A DNA stretch of 42,320 nucleotides from a virus, in the IMG/VR virus record IMGVR_UViG_3300022198_004130, positions 1 through 42,320 of that record; one strand, given 5' to 3'. Below the pieces are notes generated by a model. The model worked only from the letters and a program-made list of their open reading frames with translations, ran no database searches and was not told where the DNA came from. This document shows positions 1 through 8,897 of the stretch, in pieces. Position 1 is the stretch's first letter; every line of letters begins with the position of its first letter. The position numbers and the translations under genes are program-made.

Positions 1-3000
1 AGGCGGCAGCGCTTGCTTCTGCTAGGGCAAAGGTAATAGAAGCAAATGCAGGCAATCTTTCCTCCATGGCTGCGGCCAAGAATATTATCGCAAACAAAGG
101 GGTTGAAGCCTCTTTGGATGGTATTGAAGCTGCCAGCAAAGGCGCAGCAGGCGGATTTAAGATAGGCGCCAGCGGAGCCATTGCTCTTGCCGCAGCCATG
201 GTCCCGGTTGCTTATGCGTATAACGCATACAAAACAATCAGCGAGGATGGCACTAAGGCAGGCGAAGCGTTTGACGAGCAACTCAAGGCTATCAAGGCCG
301 AATTTGCACAATTCAGTGCTGGAGCAGCTAATGCGACAAATGACGCAGAAAGATTTGCAAATGAATTAAAGAGACTGAGTGAGCAGCCCAGAAAGAGAGA
401 TTTCTTTGATGTAGTCGTCGACGTTGTGTTCATGACCGATATGAACACAGCACTAGCGATACTGAAAGCAAAAGCAGAGCTAAATAAGCGCTTCAAGAGC
501 TTGCAGGGCGATATCAGTGGCACCCGCAAGAGACTGGATGAATATAACGCAGCCCAAGACCGAAGTGGGTCAAAAGCAGCATACCTCAAGGCGGAGGTAG
601 AAAGTCAGGTCAAAGCTCTGGATGCATTACGTCAGCAAGCAATACAAACCAGAAATGAGCTAACGAAGAAGGCGGCTTCTAGCGGCAAGACTCTTGACCC
701 AAAGGAAGTTATCGCCCTGAACAAATTCCAAGAGGACATTAAAAAATTCGAGGCGGCAAGAGATAAACTGATTGCGGATTCCGCTGCAAAAGGCATTGTA
801 GTAGACGCCAAGCTCCAGACTTCTGGTGAAGAGCAGGCTATTACTACAATTACCGGCCTGAAAGAGCAGTTAAAAACAATCCAGGAAGAGACGACAACTG
901 CAAAAATTGGAGAGCAGGGAACAGAAGAGACCCAAAATAAAATCAAAGGCCTGGATGGACTTCTGCAGTTTATTGAAGAAAACCCTGTTATCGTCAAAAT
1001 CAAAGCCCAATTTGATATTGACAAAGCGAATATCGCAAGTCAAATCGAATATGCTGGTGCGCTTCTTGACTTTGCAAAATCAAGAGCTACGCTAGAAGAT
1101 TCGATCTTTGGTGTAGTCAAGTCCAGAAACAGCTTTGCGATAAAAACAGCAGAAGAAGAACTGAAATCGCTGCAAGAGCGCAAAGCAGGCGCTGGTGTAA
1201 TAAAACAGAAAGAAGAAGAAATAGCGCAGCTAAAAGAAAACGAAAGAGATATCGAAAAGCAAGCTATTCAAAATAAGCTTGCAAAGATTGGGGAAGAGCA
1301 AACTTTACAAAAAACTACCTTACAGCTCAAGCAGCAAGGTCAAAGGATCGAGGCTGAAGCAGCAATCGACACTGCAAAACGGTTGGTTGCTGAGGCTAAA
1401 ATTGCTGAACAAGTAGCTCTTCAGAACTATTTGAAAGCGCAGGGCACTGAAGACCCGACAGACGACGAACCGGCTCGTAATTTGGTCGATTTAGCCGGGG
1501 AGTACGTAGATTATGCTGAAAAAGGCGTAAGTTCTGCTGTCAGCAGATACAATACTTTACTTAAGACACAGGATCTAGAGACAAAAACTCTAGAAAATCA
1601 GCAAGCAGCAGAAAGAAACACATTAAACGCTCAGGCTGCCCAGCTTGGATTGAATTCGTACATAAGCGAAGGTGCTACAAATTATAGAAGAATAGTAACA
1701 GAAAGCGCTGGTTACGTCAGCGCTGGAGGTCAAACAATCCAACTTACAAGACAGTTTGCTCAGGGTCTAGATACAGCCGCTGGCAATGCCGAAGCTCTGG
1801 GAGATCAAGTAAGGAATATTCCTGCTGACCAAGCTTTTAATGTTGACGTAAATGCTAACATTGATCCTAACTCATTGAATACCACCCTAGCGGAAGGTCA
1901 ATCTGCCTTGAATCAGCCAAGCGCTGGGCTTGTTGCTCAAGTTAGGTCAGACCTCGAAACTACTGACCTTTACAATTCTATACAACAAGCAAAGCAAGCT
2001 GTGCAGAGCACAGACGCCTTGACTGTTGTGGCACAACTGGAAGTACAGGGGGGAGGTTCGGCTACTTCAACAATTCTTGGTATTAGAGATAAATTCGTGG
2101 AATATCAAAGTGCAGTTGACGGCGTAAACTGGGCCACGACTCAAGTCGCTGTTGCACAAGATGAATACAACAGGGCATTAGCAGAAGGTAATCCAAGCGC
2201 TATTATGTCTGCCGCCGCTTCTCTTGGCGTTCAAAAAGAAACATTAAGTGAAATGAATGCCCAGCTTGTGGCAGTATCTTACAGCACAAGAGATGCGGCC
2301 GCAACAGCGGAAGCACTTGGCCTTACTTTTGGCGGATTATCCCCTGTAGCCGAGGCTGCAGCAACCAGTGCGGCGCAAATAGGGCAGTCTCTGCTGGGCG
2401 GAAGCGAGCAGGCTGCGCAGCTCAACAACAGTCTTTACGGGACTTCGACGGCAGTCGAGGCAATTGGAACATCTGTTGACCTAGTTAATCAAGATATAGC
2501 GACAGCGGGTGACAACATTGCTGAATCTTGGACGGGCGCAGTAAATGCTGCTTCTGAAAGCGTCAATGGACTAGTCCAATCTATATCTGGAGTAACTACC
2601 GAAGTAGGTTATGCAACTGGATCCATTCAAAGCCTAGAAGAAGCAACCGGTGGAACGGCAGAAGGGCTAGGGAGCGCGGTGGAAAATGCTGATGAGTTAA
2701 GGGGTTCAGCAGAGGGCATCTCTGAGCAATTTAGCTCAGAAGGGGTTGACGCATTTGCTACTGCATTGGACGGCGCAAGTACCAGCGCTCAGGGCATTAC
2801 TGACTCGAATTTCTCAGGAGCAGCAGAAGAAGCCAGCGTTGCAGGTTCTTCGTTCAACAGTAGCCTGCAATCGGCATCCACCGAAGCTGACGCAATTTAT
2901 TCAACCCTGTCTAATCTTGACGGCCTGAATCCAACAGTTACTGTAAATGTAGTGGGGACTCCAGGACGCTTTGCAGGTGGTCCGGTTGATTCTGGCAGCC

Positions 3001-3437
3001 TGTATCGCGTTAACGAGCTTGGCAAGGAGGCATTCTTGTCCGCCAGTGGTAGGCTCTCGATGATTAACAAACCCAGAAATGCTCTTTGGAGAGCACCTTC
3101 GAGCGGCACCGTTATCCCTGCCCATTTAGCCGCCGGTCTCGACATCCCTGGCAATGGCGTCAAGATGGCCTCAGGGGCCTCCAGAAGAGTCTCTGCTGCT
3201 GTCTCGAATATGTCCAGCTCTGCTTCTATTGCAAGGGCAGTTACGCAGGCCCTGAAGGCTTCTGGCCTACTTGAGACGAACAATAATGCCGCTGCTAACC
3301 AGGCTGGTCAAGCCATACAGCTTGGAAAGCTAACGCATGCTGTTAACAAGCTTGTGAACAAGGATTGGAACGTTCAGGTAAACGTCAAAAATCCAAATCC
3401 CGCTGCTTACGTTAATATGATTAACAGACTGTCATGA
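1..3437 (+). CDS. Tape measure protein, 5' end outside window
   Basis: The frame is open from base 3, through the ATG at 66, to the stop at 3437, so the gene most likely starts upstream of the window. At least 1,145 codons are visible. The product is Ala/Gln/Glu-rich with long predicted coiled coils (about residues 70-500 from the ATG), then a Ser/Ala/Gly-rich low-complexity part. The C-terminal segment GGPVDSGSLYRVNELGKEAF is the type of motif seen near the end of tape measure proteins. Such proteins set tail length and occupy the tail lumen. Its position just before other tail genes, with a 4-base ATGA overlap to the next, agrees. I see no lysozyme or peptidase motif in the visible part. 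Confidence 0.8.
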   Translation, partial: AAALASARAKVIEANAGNLSSMAAAKNIIANKGVEASLDGIEAASKGAAGGFKIGASGAIALAAAMVPVAYAYNAYKTISEDGTKAGEAFDEQLKAIKAEFAQFSAGAANATNDAERFANELKRLSEQPRKRDFFDVVVDVVFMTDMNTALAILKAKAELNKRFKSLQGDISGTRKRLDEYNAAQDRSGSKAAYLKAEVESQVKALDALRQQAIQTRNELTKKAASSGKTLDPKEVIALNKFQEDIKKFEAARDKLIADSAAKGIVVDAKLQTSGEEQAITTITGLKEQLKTIQEETTTAKIGEQGTEETQNKIKGLDGLLQFIEENPVIVKIKAQFDIDKANIASQIEYAGALLDFAKSRATLEDSIFGVVKSRNSFAIKTAEEELKSLQERKAGAGVIKQKEEEIAQLKENERDIEKQAIQNKLAKIGEEQTLQKTTLQLKQQGQRIEAEAAIDTAKRLVAEAKIAEQVALQNYLKAQGTEDPTDDEPARNLVDLAGEYVDYAEKGVSSAVSRYNTLLKTQDLETKTLENQQAAERNTLNAQAAQLGLNSYISEGATNYRRIVTESAGYVSAGGQTIQLTRQFAQGLDTAAGNAEALGDQVRNIPADQAFNVDVNANIDPNSLNTTLAEGQSALNQPSAGLVAQVRSDLETTDLYNSIQQAKQAVQSTDALTVVAQLEVQGGGSATSTILGIRDKFVEYQSAVDGVNWATTQVAVAQDEYNRALAEGNPSAIMSAAASLGVQKETLSEMNAQLVAVSYSTRDAAATAEALGLTFGGLSPVAEAAATSAAQIGQSLLGGSEQAAQLNNSLYGTSTAVEAIGTSVDLVNQDIATAGDNIAESWTGAVNAASESVNGLVQSISGVTTEVGYATGSIQSLEEATGGTAEGLGSAVENADELRGSAEGISEQFSSEGVDAFATALDGASTSAQGITDSNFSGAAEEASVAGSSFNSSLQSASTEADAIYSTLSNLDGLNPTVTVNVVGTPGRFAGGPVDSGSLYRVNELGKEAFLSASGRLSMINKPRNALWRAPSSGTVIPAHLAAGLDIPGNGVKMASGASRRVSAAVSNMSSSASIARAVTQALKASGLLETNNNAAANQAGQAIQLGKLTHAVNKLVNKDWNVQVNVKNPNPAAYVNMINRLS

Positions 3438-4597
3438 GTATTTCGATTGGCGGGTTTACTTTTAATCGATTAACGGCGCAACCGTTCGGTTACGAAGAAA
3501 CAGAGACTCCTAGGGGGTATACAGCCAAGAAGTGGGCGATAAGCGGATTAGTCACACCTGCTGAGTGGATTACACTGCTTGGAGTATATGATACATGGCG
3601 TGACACTCGGATAACAGAGCCAGATCCTGTTATCGCAAATAATGTTGGCACAACAGTAAACCTTTCCGGGACTGGGGCTGGCGGAGTTACTTGGAATACG
3701 GCTTGCTGGTTCTCCAGTGCTCCTCAAGGAGAACAGGACGGCATTTATATTGCGATATCCGTAGAGCTTGTAAACGCAGATCAGGCTTTAGCTGTACTGA
3801 AAGCGACAGCAACAGGCTCTTCTGCAACGACAACTTTAAGTGGCACTGTTTCGATTGGAGGTGTCAGCTTTACTCGCCTAACTGCTCAAACCTCTGGCTA
3901 TGACGAGACAGATACTCGTCGAGGTTTTACTGCAAAGAAATGGTCTGTAACTGGTTTGTTGACCAGCGCAGAATGGGGGTCGCTGCTATCGATATACGAC
4001 GCTTGGAGGGATGCTAAAATCCTTGAAGACGATCCCCTTGTAACCAATAGTGTAGGGACTACAGTCACAATATCCGGCGCCAACGTAAACGGGACAAGTT
4101 GGAGTGCTGCATGTTGGTTCTCAGGAGCCCCTCAGGGGGATCCTGATCAGTCGGGGTCTTATATTTCTGCATCAGTAGAACTCGTTGATGCTGCACAGGC
4201 CTTGGCGGTCCTTGTGGCGTCGAATATCGACAGTGGGGGAGCGGGAGACATCCCTCCTGATCTGGGCACAATAACAATCAACGGGGCAGTTTTGACACTG
4301 AAAAAACCACCCGACACGTTCCAGTCTGTGCCAACAATGGAGTTGACGGCATCTGGTAAATCGTACATCAGCGGTCCATTTGAGGCAGTTGAAGTCCAAG
4401 ATATCGAAGGAGAAACGGACCAAGCCGGCTGGACTGCGATAAGAAATTGGTTTGAAACTACAATAGAAGGAGGAACCCCTAGCGCAGGCGATTGGTTTCC
4501 TATAAGCGTTCCAACCGCAAGCGCTGAGCGTCGGATTGTATCAGGTGCTCCCCAGACAATCTATATTGTTTCGCTACAGAGAGCAAAAGTAAAATGA
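3434..4597 (+). CDS. Tail protein with two tandem copies of a ~125-aa domain plus a third related one
   Basis: This 387-aa protein begins with two clear tandem copies, about residues 2-125 and 136-260. Matching landmarks are SIGGFTFNRLTAQ / SIGGVSFTRLTAQ, GYTAKKWAISGL / GFTAKKWSVTGL, and ACWFSSAPQG / ACWFSGAPQG. Each copy ends in SVELV(N/D)A.QALAVL. The C-terminal ~115 residues (from ITINGAVLTLKK) look like a more distant third copy ending in IYIVSLQRA. The gene overlaps the tape measure and the next gene by 4 bases each, so it is translationally coupled. A tail-tip or distal-tail structural role is inferred from position. I recognise no named family. Confidence 0.7.
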   Translation: MSISIGGFTFNRLTAQPFGYEETETPRGYTAKKWAISGLVTPAEWITLLGVYDTWRDTRITEPDPVIANNVGTTVNLSGTGAGGVTWNTACWFSSAPQGEQDGIYIAISVELVNADQALAVLKATATGSSATTTLSGTVSIGGVSFTRLTAQTSGYDETDTRRGFTAKKWSVTGLLTSAEWGSLLSIYDAWRDAKILEDDPLVTNSVGTTVTISGANVNGTSWSAACWFSGAPQGDPDQSGSYISASVELVDAAQALAVLVASNIDSGGAGDIPPDLGTITINGAVLTLKKPPDTFQSVPTMELTASGKSYISGPFEAVEVQDIEGETDQAGWTAIRNWFETTIEGGTPSAGDWFPISVPTASAERRIVSGAPQTIYIVSLQRAKVK

Positions 4598-6516
4598 CCA
4601 TTGATATCCGAGCAAAAGTTGTCTCCAGTGTTGGAGAACTAATAAGCGGGGAAGTTAGCGATTCTTATTTGCCAGATGCTGGTCTTGTTTTTACTTCTGG
4701 ATCCATTGTGTTGGCTGGTCTTTATAAATTAGCAGTTGGAGATGTCATTGAGCTTGCTTATTTAAAAAAGGGAAAGGCTGTCAGAATCCCTAGGTATTTA
4801 CGTGTCCTAAGTAGCTTTGCTGACCCGCTGAGACAGCAGACATCGGTTGAGCTTGGCTGTACATTAACACTTTACCAGGACAGGAAGCCAATGCCTTTGA
4901 CCGAGCCATTGCCTGAGCCTGAATTTTCTTGCGAGGAATCTTACCGGATTCCTCCTTACACTAGCGCCAGGGTTATTTTTGCTAATTGTTGCAGAGCTTT
5001 GAGGCTTGGTTATTCAAGTAATCCTTTGACCAATTCTTTCCTTCTTGATGACGAATTTGACTATAGCTCTGGATACGTGGCAATCATCGGTGATTTATTG
5101 AAGAGTGAAGGATATTTTGGACATATCGATTCTGCTGGCAGCTTGCGGATAGTTAATCTGAATGGCTCCGGCGGTAGGGGTCCAGTATTAAACAGAGACA
5201 AGATAATCGATATATCTTCTACTAGTTCCAGCGATATTCCGGGCGATGCGGTAACCGTATCGTATAGCTCTGTTCAGCTTAATCCGCCGGATCCGAATGA
5301 AGAAGATAAAGATCCGGAGTTTATTTACAGAAGAAATTGGGAACTAGATGAATCTTATCCCGATGAAGTTATAGTTTACGATGAGTGGACAGACGAAGAA
5401 AACGTTAAACATAGAGATGAATATAAGTATGTGCCATGGACATCAACAAGAACTGTTTATGATGATTGGGATAGAGCGCTGTACCGATTCGAGGCTCAGA
5501 ATGGCTTAATTGCGCAGACATGGAAAGCGACTTGGTGGACGTATGCCAATAGCACTAGCTGGAACAATGGATCGGGGGCCTTTTGGTGGGAAGAAGATCT
5601 CGGGGATGGTGCGCCTTACGCTTTTTATGGACAGCAAAGATCTAGTCTTGTAACTCGAGGTAAACCAGACGAATGTAAGCCACCCAAAGAAAAGCCAGAA
5701 GATTATTCTGAAGTTTTAATAGAGGAGCAATGGGAGGCTGGCCCTCTTGCTGATATTGTACAAGCGTGCGGATTTGCCGAAAAATGGTTCAAAAACATTC
5801 AAGAATTACCAACAACCAGAACGACAATATCAAGACAATTCACGTATTATGAGAAAGACCCAGCGGCAGGAATAACAAAGACCAGGATTGATAAATATAT
5901 TCCTTATGTGCAAACACCAGAGGGAGCTTATTCAATAGGAAGAAGAGCCGAGGAGGTTGGTCAATATGAAAATCTTAATCCATATGAGGATTCTGTTTTA
6001 AGCATTATTGACGATGCAAAAGAAATGGTTAAATATGGCGGAGAGACAAAAATCAGAACAGAACGGGAATTTGGACTACAGAGAAGACCGTCTCAGAAAA
6101 AGCGAATCACAGAAACATATGCTAGACGAGCGCCTATTGGACAGAGTTCTGAATTGATATATGTAATAGGTTCCGGCATGGGCTCTTCTGCTGTGGAATT
6201 TCAAATGCCATATGCTTCGGACGATGTTATATTTGGAAGCTACAAAGCCGGATACAGTTCATCCTCCTCAGATGCGCCTTTCAAGGCTCAAAGATATGGA
6301 AGATTGCAAAATAGATTATTGCTTGGTTCAAACAAAGGAGTTAGCATCCAGATACAAGCTGAAGACATGCCCAGCTATCCATTCTCGCCTATTCATATAG
6401 ACTTAAATGGTTTTGTTGGTCAGTACATGACAAACGCCCAGAGTTGGGCGTTTGATTCACAAGGAATCATAGCTAGTTGCGATGCTCTCTTCTGGGGAGG
6501 CGTGGGTTCAAAATGA
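4594..6516 (+). CDS. Minor tail protein, possibly tail hub
   Basis: This 640-aa protein is the third gene of the tail cluster, in the position where siphoviruses usually encode the tail hub or tail-associated protein. The N-terminal ~200 residues are beta-rich, with a hub-like segment around SYRIPPYTSARVIFANCC. The centre is rich in Trp, Tyr, Asp and Glu. It overlaps both neighbours by 4 bases. No peptidase or lysozyme motif was seen. The structural role is an inference from order and composition. Confidence 0.6.
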   Translation: MTIDIRAKVVSSVGELISGEVSDSYLPDAGLVFTSGSIVLAGLYKLAVGDVIELAYLKKGKAVRIPRYLRVLSSFADPLRQQTSVELGCTLTLYQDRKPMPLTEPLPEPEFSCEESYRIPPYTSARVIFANCCRALRLGYSSNPLTNSFLLDDEFDYSSGYVAIIGDLLKSEGYFGHIDSAGSLRIVNLNGSGGRGPVLNRDKIIDISSTSSSDIPGDAVTVSYSSVQLNPPDPNEEDKDPEFIYRRNWELDESYPDEVIVYDEWTDEENVKHRDEYKYVPWTSTRTVYDDWDRALYRFEAQNGLIAQTWKATWWTYANSTSWNNGSGAFWWEEDLGDGAPYAFYGQQRSSLVTRGKPDECKPPKEKPEDYSEVLIEEQWEAGPLADIVQACGFAEKWFKNIQELPTTRTTISRQFTYYEKDPAAGITKTRIDKYIPYVQTPEGAYSIGRRAEEVGQYENLNPYEDSVLSIIDDAKEMVKYGGETKIRTEREFGLQRRPSQKKRITETYARRAPIGQSSELIYVIGSGMGSSAVEFQMPYASDDVIFGSYKAGYSSSSSDAPFKAQRYGRLQNRLLLGSNKGVSIQIQAEDMPSYPFSPIHIDLNGFVGQYMTNAQSWAFDSQGIIASCDALFWGGVGSK

Positions 6517-7721
6517 GCATCACTAACGTAAGTGTTATCAGCAGACTCAGGGTACTCGTATCGCGTTCGGCTAGCGATAATTGTGCTCCACCGCAAGAAG
6601 AGATTTGGTTCCCTGTCGCCCCTACGGTGACTCAGTTGCCGCCAGCACCCGCTGAGGTGATCAATCTTACGCCAATCCCTGCGGATTCCGCCGATCTGCC
6701 TGAAGATTTTGATGTCGATAATCCAGATTTGTGTCTATTGTTTACATCAATTTTAAGTGAAAGGAACGATCCCGTATACGAAATAGAACTCGAAGCTCCG
6801 TCTTTGGTCTTGCCTTATAATGAAACGGTTGTTAGGGTGGCATTGCTTCGGACATATTTTGAGTTATACAGATTTAATTATAGCCTGAAACCTAGATTGC
6901 AAAATGTTAGCCTAGTAGGAAAAGTTAAATCTACGTCTGTCAGGACTTATAAGTTCAAAAAAGCATCGCTTGCGCTGTCAGCAAGCGGTCAAGATGCTAC
7001 AATTCGCCCCACAAGAGCTGTGATTGCTGCAAAAGGAAGTCTTTCCTTGGTTGGCTCGTCGGCGACGCTTAAGCCTATTAAGCTTTTTGGCGACACTGGC
7101 TCTTTTGTGACTAGCTTTAGCGCTGCCTCTGTGGCAGTACCAGGCACGTTCTCTTATGGTTGGGCAAGTACGACAGAGACTGGTGTTGGCCAGGCTTCCC
7201 CGATTAATATTGGATACAGGCGAAATATTCACATATCCCTGTACAGTCCAACGATTATGCTTGCAAATGGCGCCCGTGCAGGAGGCAGAATCGTAAGACT
7301 TAGATGGTATATAACTGGAGCTATCAGCCCAAATTATTCCATTTTAGGAATGAACATTCGATTGTTCCATACGACTGCCACTAACACCTCCGGGAATGTG
7401 GATCCAGTATCGGGGACCACAAGGACAACGGTTTATTCAGATGCGTCAACGGTTGAATTCACAAAAGCTGAGACGACTGGAGTACTAACAATAGAGTTTC
7501 CTGAACCGTTCACATGGAACGGTACGAATTCTCTCGTAGTGGAAAGTTGCACCTCACAGAATCAAACTAATTACGCGTCCCAAGGTTCCATGAGGAATAT
7601 AGTGACTGGCTCGACTGGTGTGCGCAAATATTCCTGGACAGACAATGCTGGCTCGAGTTGCAGTAGTACCCCTGGTAGTGTTCTGACGGATCAGATCGCT
7701 GTGCAGATGGATTTCATTTAA
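6513..7721 (+). CDS. Tail-tip or fibre protein with beta-sandwich-like C-terminus
   Basis: I place the start at the ATG at 6513, which overlaps the preceding TGA (ATGA), giving 402 aa. An in-frame ATG at 6477 would overlap the upstream gene by 40 bases and is less likely. The N-terminus is Pro-rich (about residues 28-60). The C-terminal ~190 residues are Ser/Thr/Gly-rich beta-strand sequence (GRIVRLRWYITGA, FTWNGTNSLVVESCTSQNQ), as in carbohydrate-binding or receptor-binding domains. Function is not established. Confidence 0.6.
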   Translation: MSITNVSVISRLRVLVSRSASDNCAPPQEEIWFPVAPTVTQLPPAPAEVINLTPIPADSADLPEDFDVDNPDLCLLFTSILSERNDPVYEIELEAPSLVLPYNETVVRVALLRTYFELYRFNYSLKPRLQNVSLVGKVKSTSVRTYKFKKASLALSASGQDATIRPTRAVIAAKGSLSLVGSSATLKPIKLFGDTGSFVTSFSAASVAVPGTFSYGWASTTETGVGQASPINIGYRRNIHISLYSPTIMLANGARAGGRIVRLRWYITGAISPNYSILGMNIRLFHTTATNTSGNVDPVSGTTRTTVYSDASTVEFTKAETTGVLTIEFPEPFTWNGTNSLVVESCTSQNQTNYASQGSMRNIVTGSTGVRKYSWTDNAGSSCSSTPGSVLTDQIAVQMDFI

Positions 7722-7728
7722 AATCCTT

Positions 7729-7737
7729 GGAACACTA
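7729..7737 (+). promoter_or_regulatory. Candidate late promoter, GGAACACTA
   Basis: A match to GGNANNCTA, found upstream of twelve late transcription units in this window. It lies 30 bases before the ATG at 7768, in a 46-base gap. No -35-like box is seen upstream. Confidence 0.55.
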
Positions 7738-7767
7738 GCGCATTGTTAGCTCGGCTTTTGAACTACA

Positions 7768-8211
7768 ATGGCTGCCTTTAATAAATTTCACAGCTTTGTG
7801 GAGGACCTAGCTCATAAGAAGCACAATCTGTCGAGCGATGTTCTGAAAATATATCTTACGAATACCGCTCCTAATGCGAGCACCCATACTGCGTATGATG
7901 GCGTTACTGGAACTACTGGCCCCGCCGAGATTGCTGCTGGTAATGGTTATACGTTGACCGGTGCAACTGCTGCTTTTACTTCCAGCGCACAAACTAGCGG
8001 AACTTATAAATTAACCTTACAAGATCCACCGACCTGGACGGCGACCGGAGGTACGATTGGCCCTCTGAGGTATGCTGTTTTATATAATTCCACAAGTACT
8101 GGCAAGGAATTAATTGGCTGGTGGGATTATGGTGCTTCTGTGACGCTGCAAGCTACAGAGACGGTAGTTGTTGACCTTGATCAGACCAACGGTGTTCTGA
8201 CAATTGCTTAA
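7768..8211 (+). CDS. Small virion structural protein
   Basis: This 147-aa protein starts AAFNKFHSFVEDLAHKKHNL, followed by Thr/Gly/Ala-rich beta sequence. Proteins opening with an 'F..F.EDLA...HNL..D.LK..L' pattern recur in structural regions of tailed phages, but I cannot assign a precise role. It is the first gene after a late-promoter motif and is followed two bases later by the 224-aa gene, so the two are probably co-transcribed. Confidence 0.6.
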   Translation: MAAFNKFHSFVEDLAHKKHNLSSDVLKIYLTNTAPNASTHTAYDGVTGTTGPAEIAAGNGYTLTGATAAFTSSAQTSGTYKLTLQDPPTWTATGGTIGPLRYAVLYNSTSTGKELIGWWDYGASVTLQATETVVVDLDQTNGVLTIA

Positions 8212-8213
8212 TT

Positions 8214-8888
8214 ATGGCGTTAACAATTTCCTTTAGTCCCAAAGAGCTTGAGCGTGTTGCTTTATCTGCATATGCAGGGAAGCGCCTTCGGGTATTCCTC
8301 GCTACGCTTGGAACCGAAAGTTACACTAGCTCTACTCCTACGGCAACTTGGCAAACATTAGCCATTACAGGCAATGGTTACGCTGACTATAAAGAGATTA
8401 TCGATATTGGCGCGTATGATACAACCGACACTCGCTATGAACTAGGTGGCATCGACACGACCGGCGGATTTATTGATGCCGAATTCTCTTCGACCCCGGC
8501 AGGTGTAGGGTTCACTTACAATACAGTAGTGGTCGCCGTTCAACAAGAGAGTTCTTCTAATACTATTACATATACGGAGATCTCTTCTGATGTTGCTACC
8601 GTTACAACAGCATCCGCCCATGGCTTAATTGCCGGTGACGAAGTCGTGATCTCTGGTGCTACGAATACTGTGTATGATGGCGTCTATACTGTCTTAGATG
8701 CGCCTACTACTACGAGTTTTACTTTTACCAAAGTCAATGCTGATATTGGTTCTGCTGTCAGTGTTGGTACAGTTAAAACTTATGCCGATACTACTTACCC
8801 ACATTCTGTTTTAACTGAATCTCCTACGATTACAATTGCGCCAGGTCAAGTAATGACATACAGGATTCAGTTAATCGTAGATGACTAA
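8214..8888 (+). CDS. Virion structural protein with an inserted beta repeat
   Basis: This 224-aa protein starts two bases after the preceding stop. About residues 115-185 contain a module of the form 'ATVTTASAHGLIAGDEVVIS ... YDGVYTVLDAPTTTSFTFT'. This is a common beta-rich insert in phage tail and fibre proteins. The flanking parts (ALTISFSPKELERVALSAYA at the start, APGQVMTYRIQLIVDD at the end) seem to form one domain split by the insert. A virion role is inferred from context. Confidence 0.6.
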   Translation: MALTISFSPKELERVALSAYAGKRLRVFLATLGTESYTSSTPTATWQTLAITGNGYADYKEIIDIGAYDTTDTRYELGGIDTTGGFIDAEFSSTPAGVGFTYNTVVVAVQQESSSNTITYTEISSDVATVTTASAHGLIAGDEVVISGATNTVYDGVYTVLDAPTTTSFTFTKVNADIGSAVSVGTVKTYADTTYPHSVLTESPTITIAPGQVMTYRIQLIVDD

Positions 8889-8897
8889 GTTGCATTT

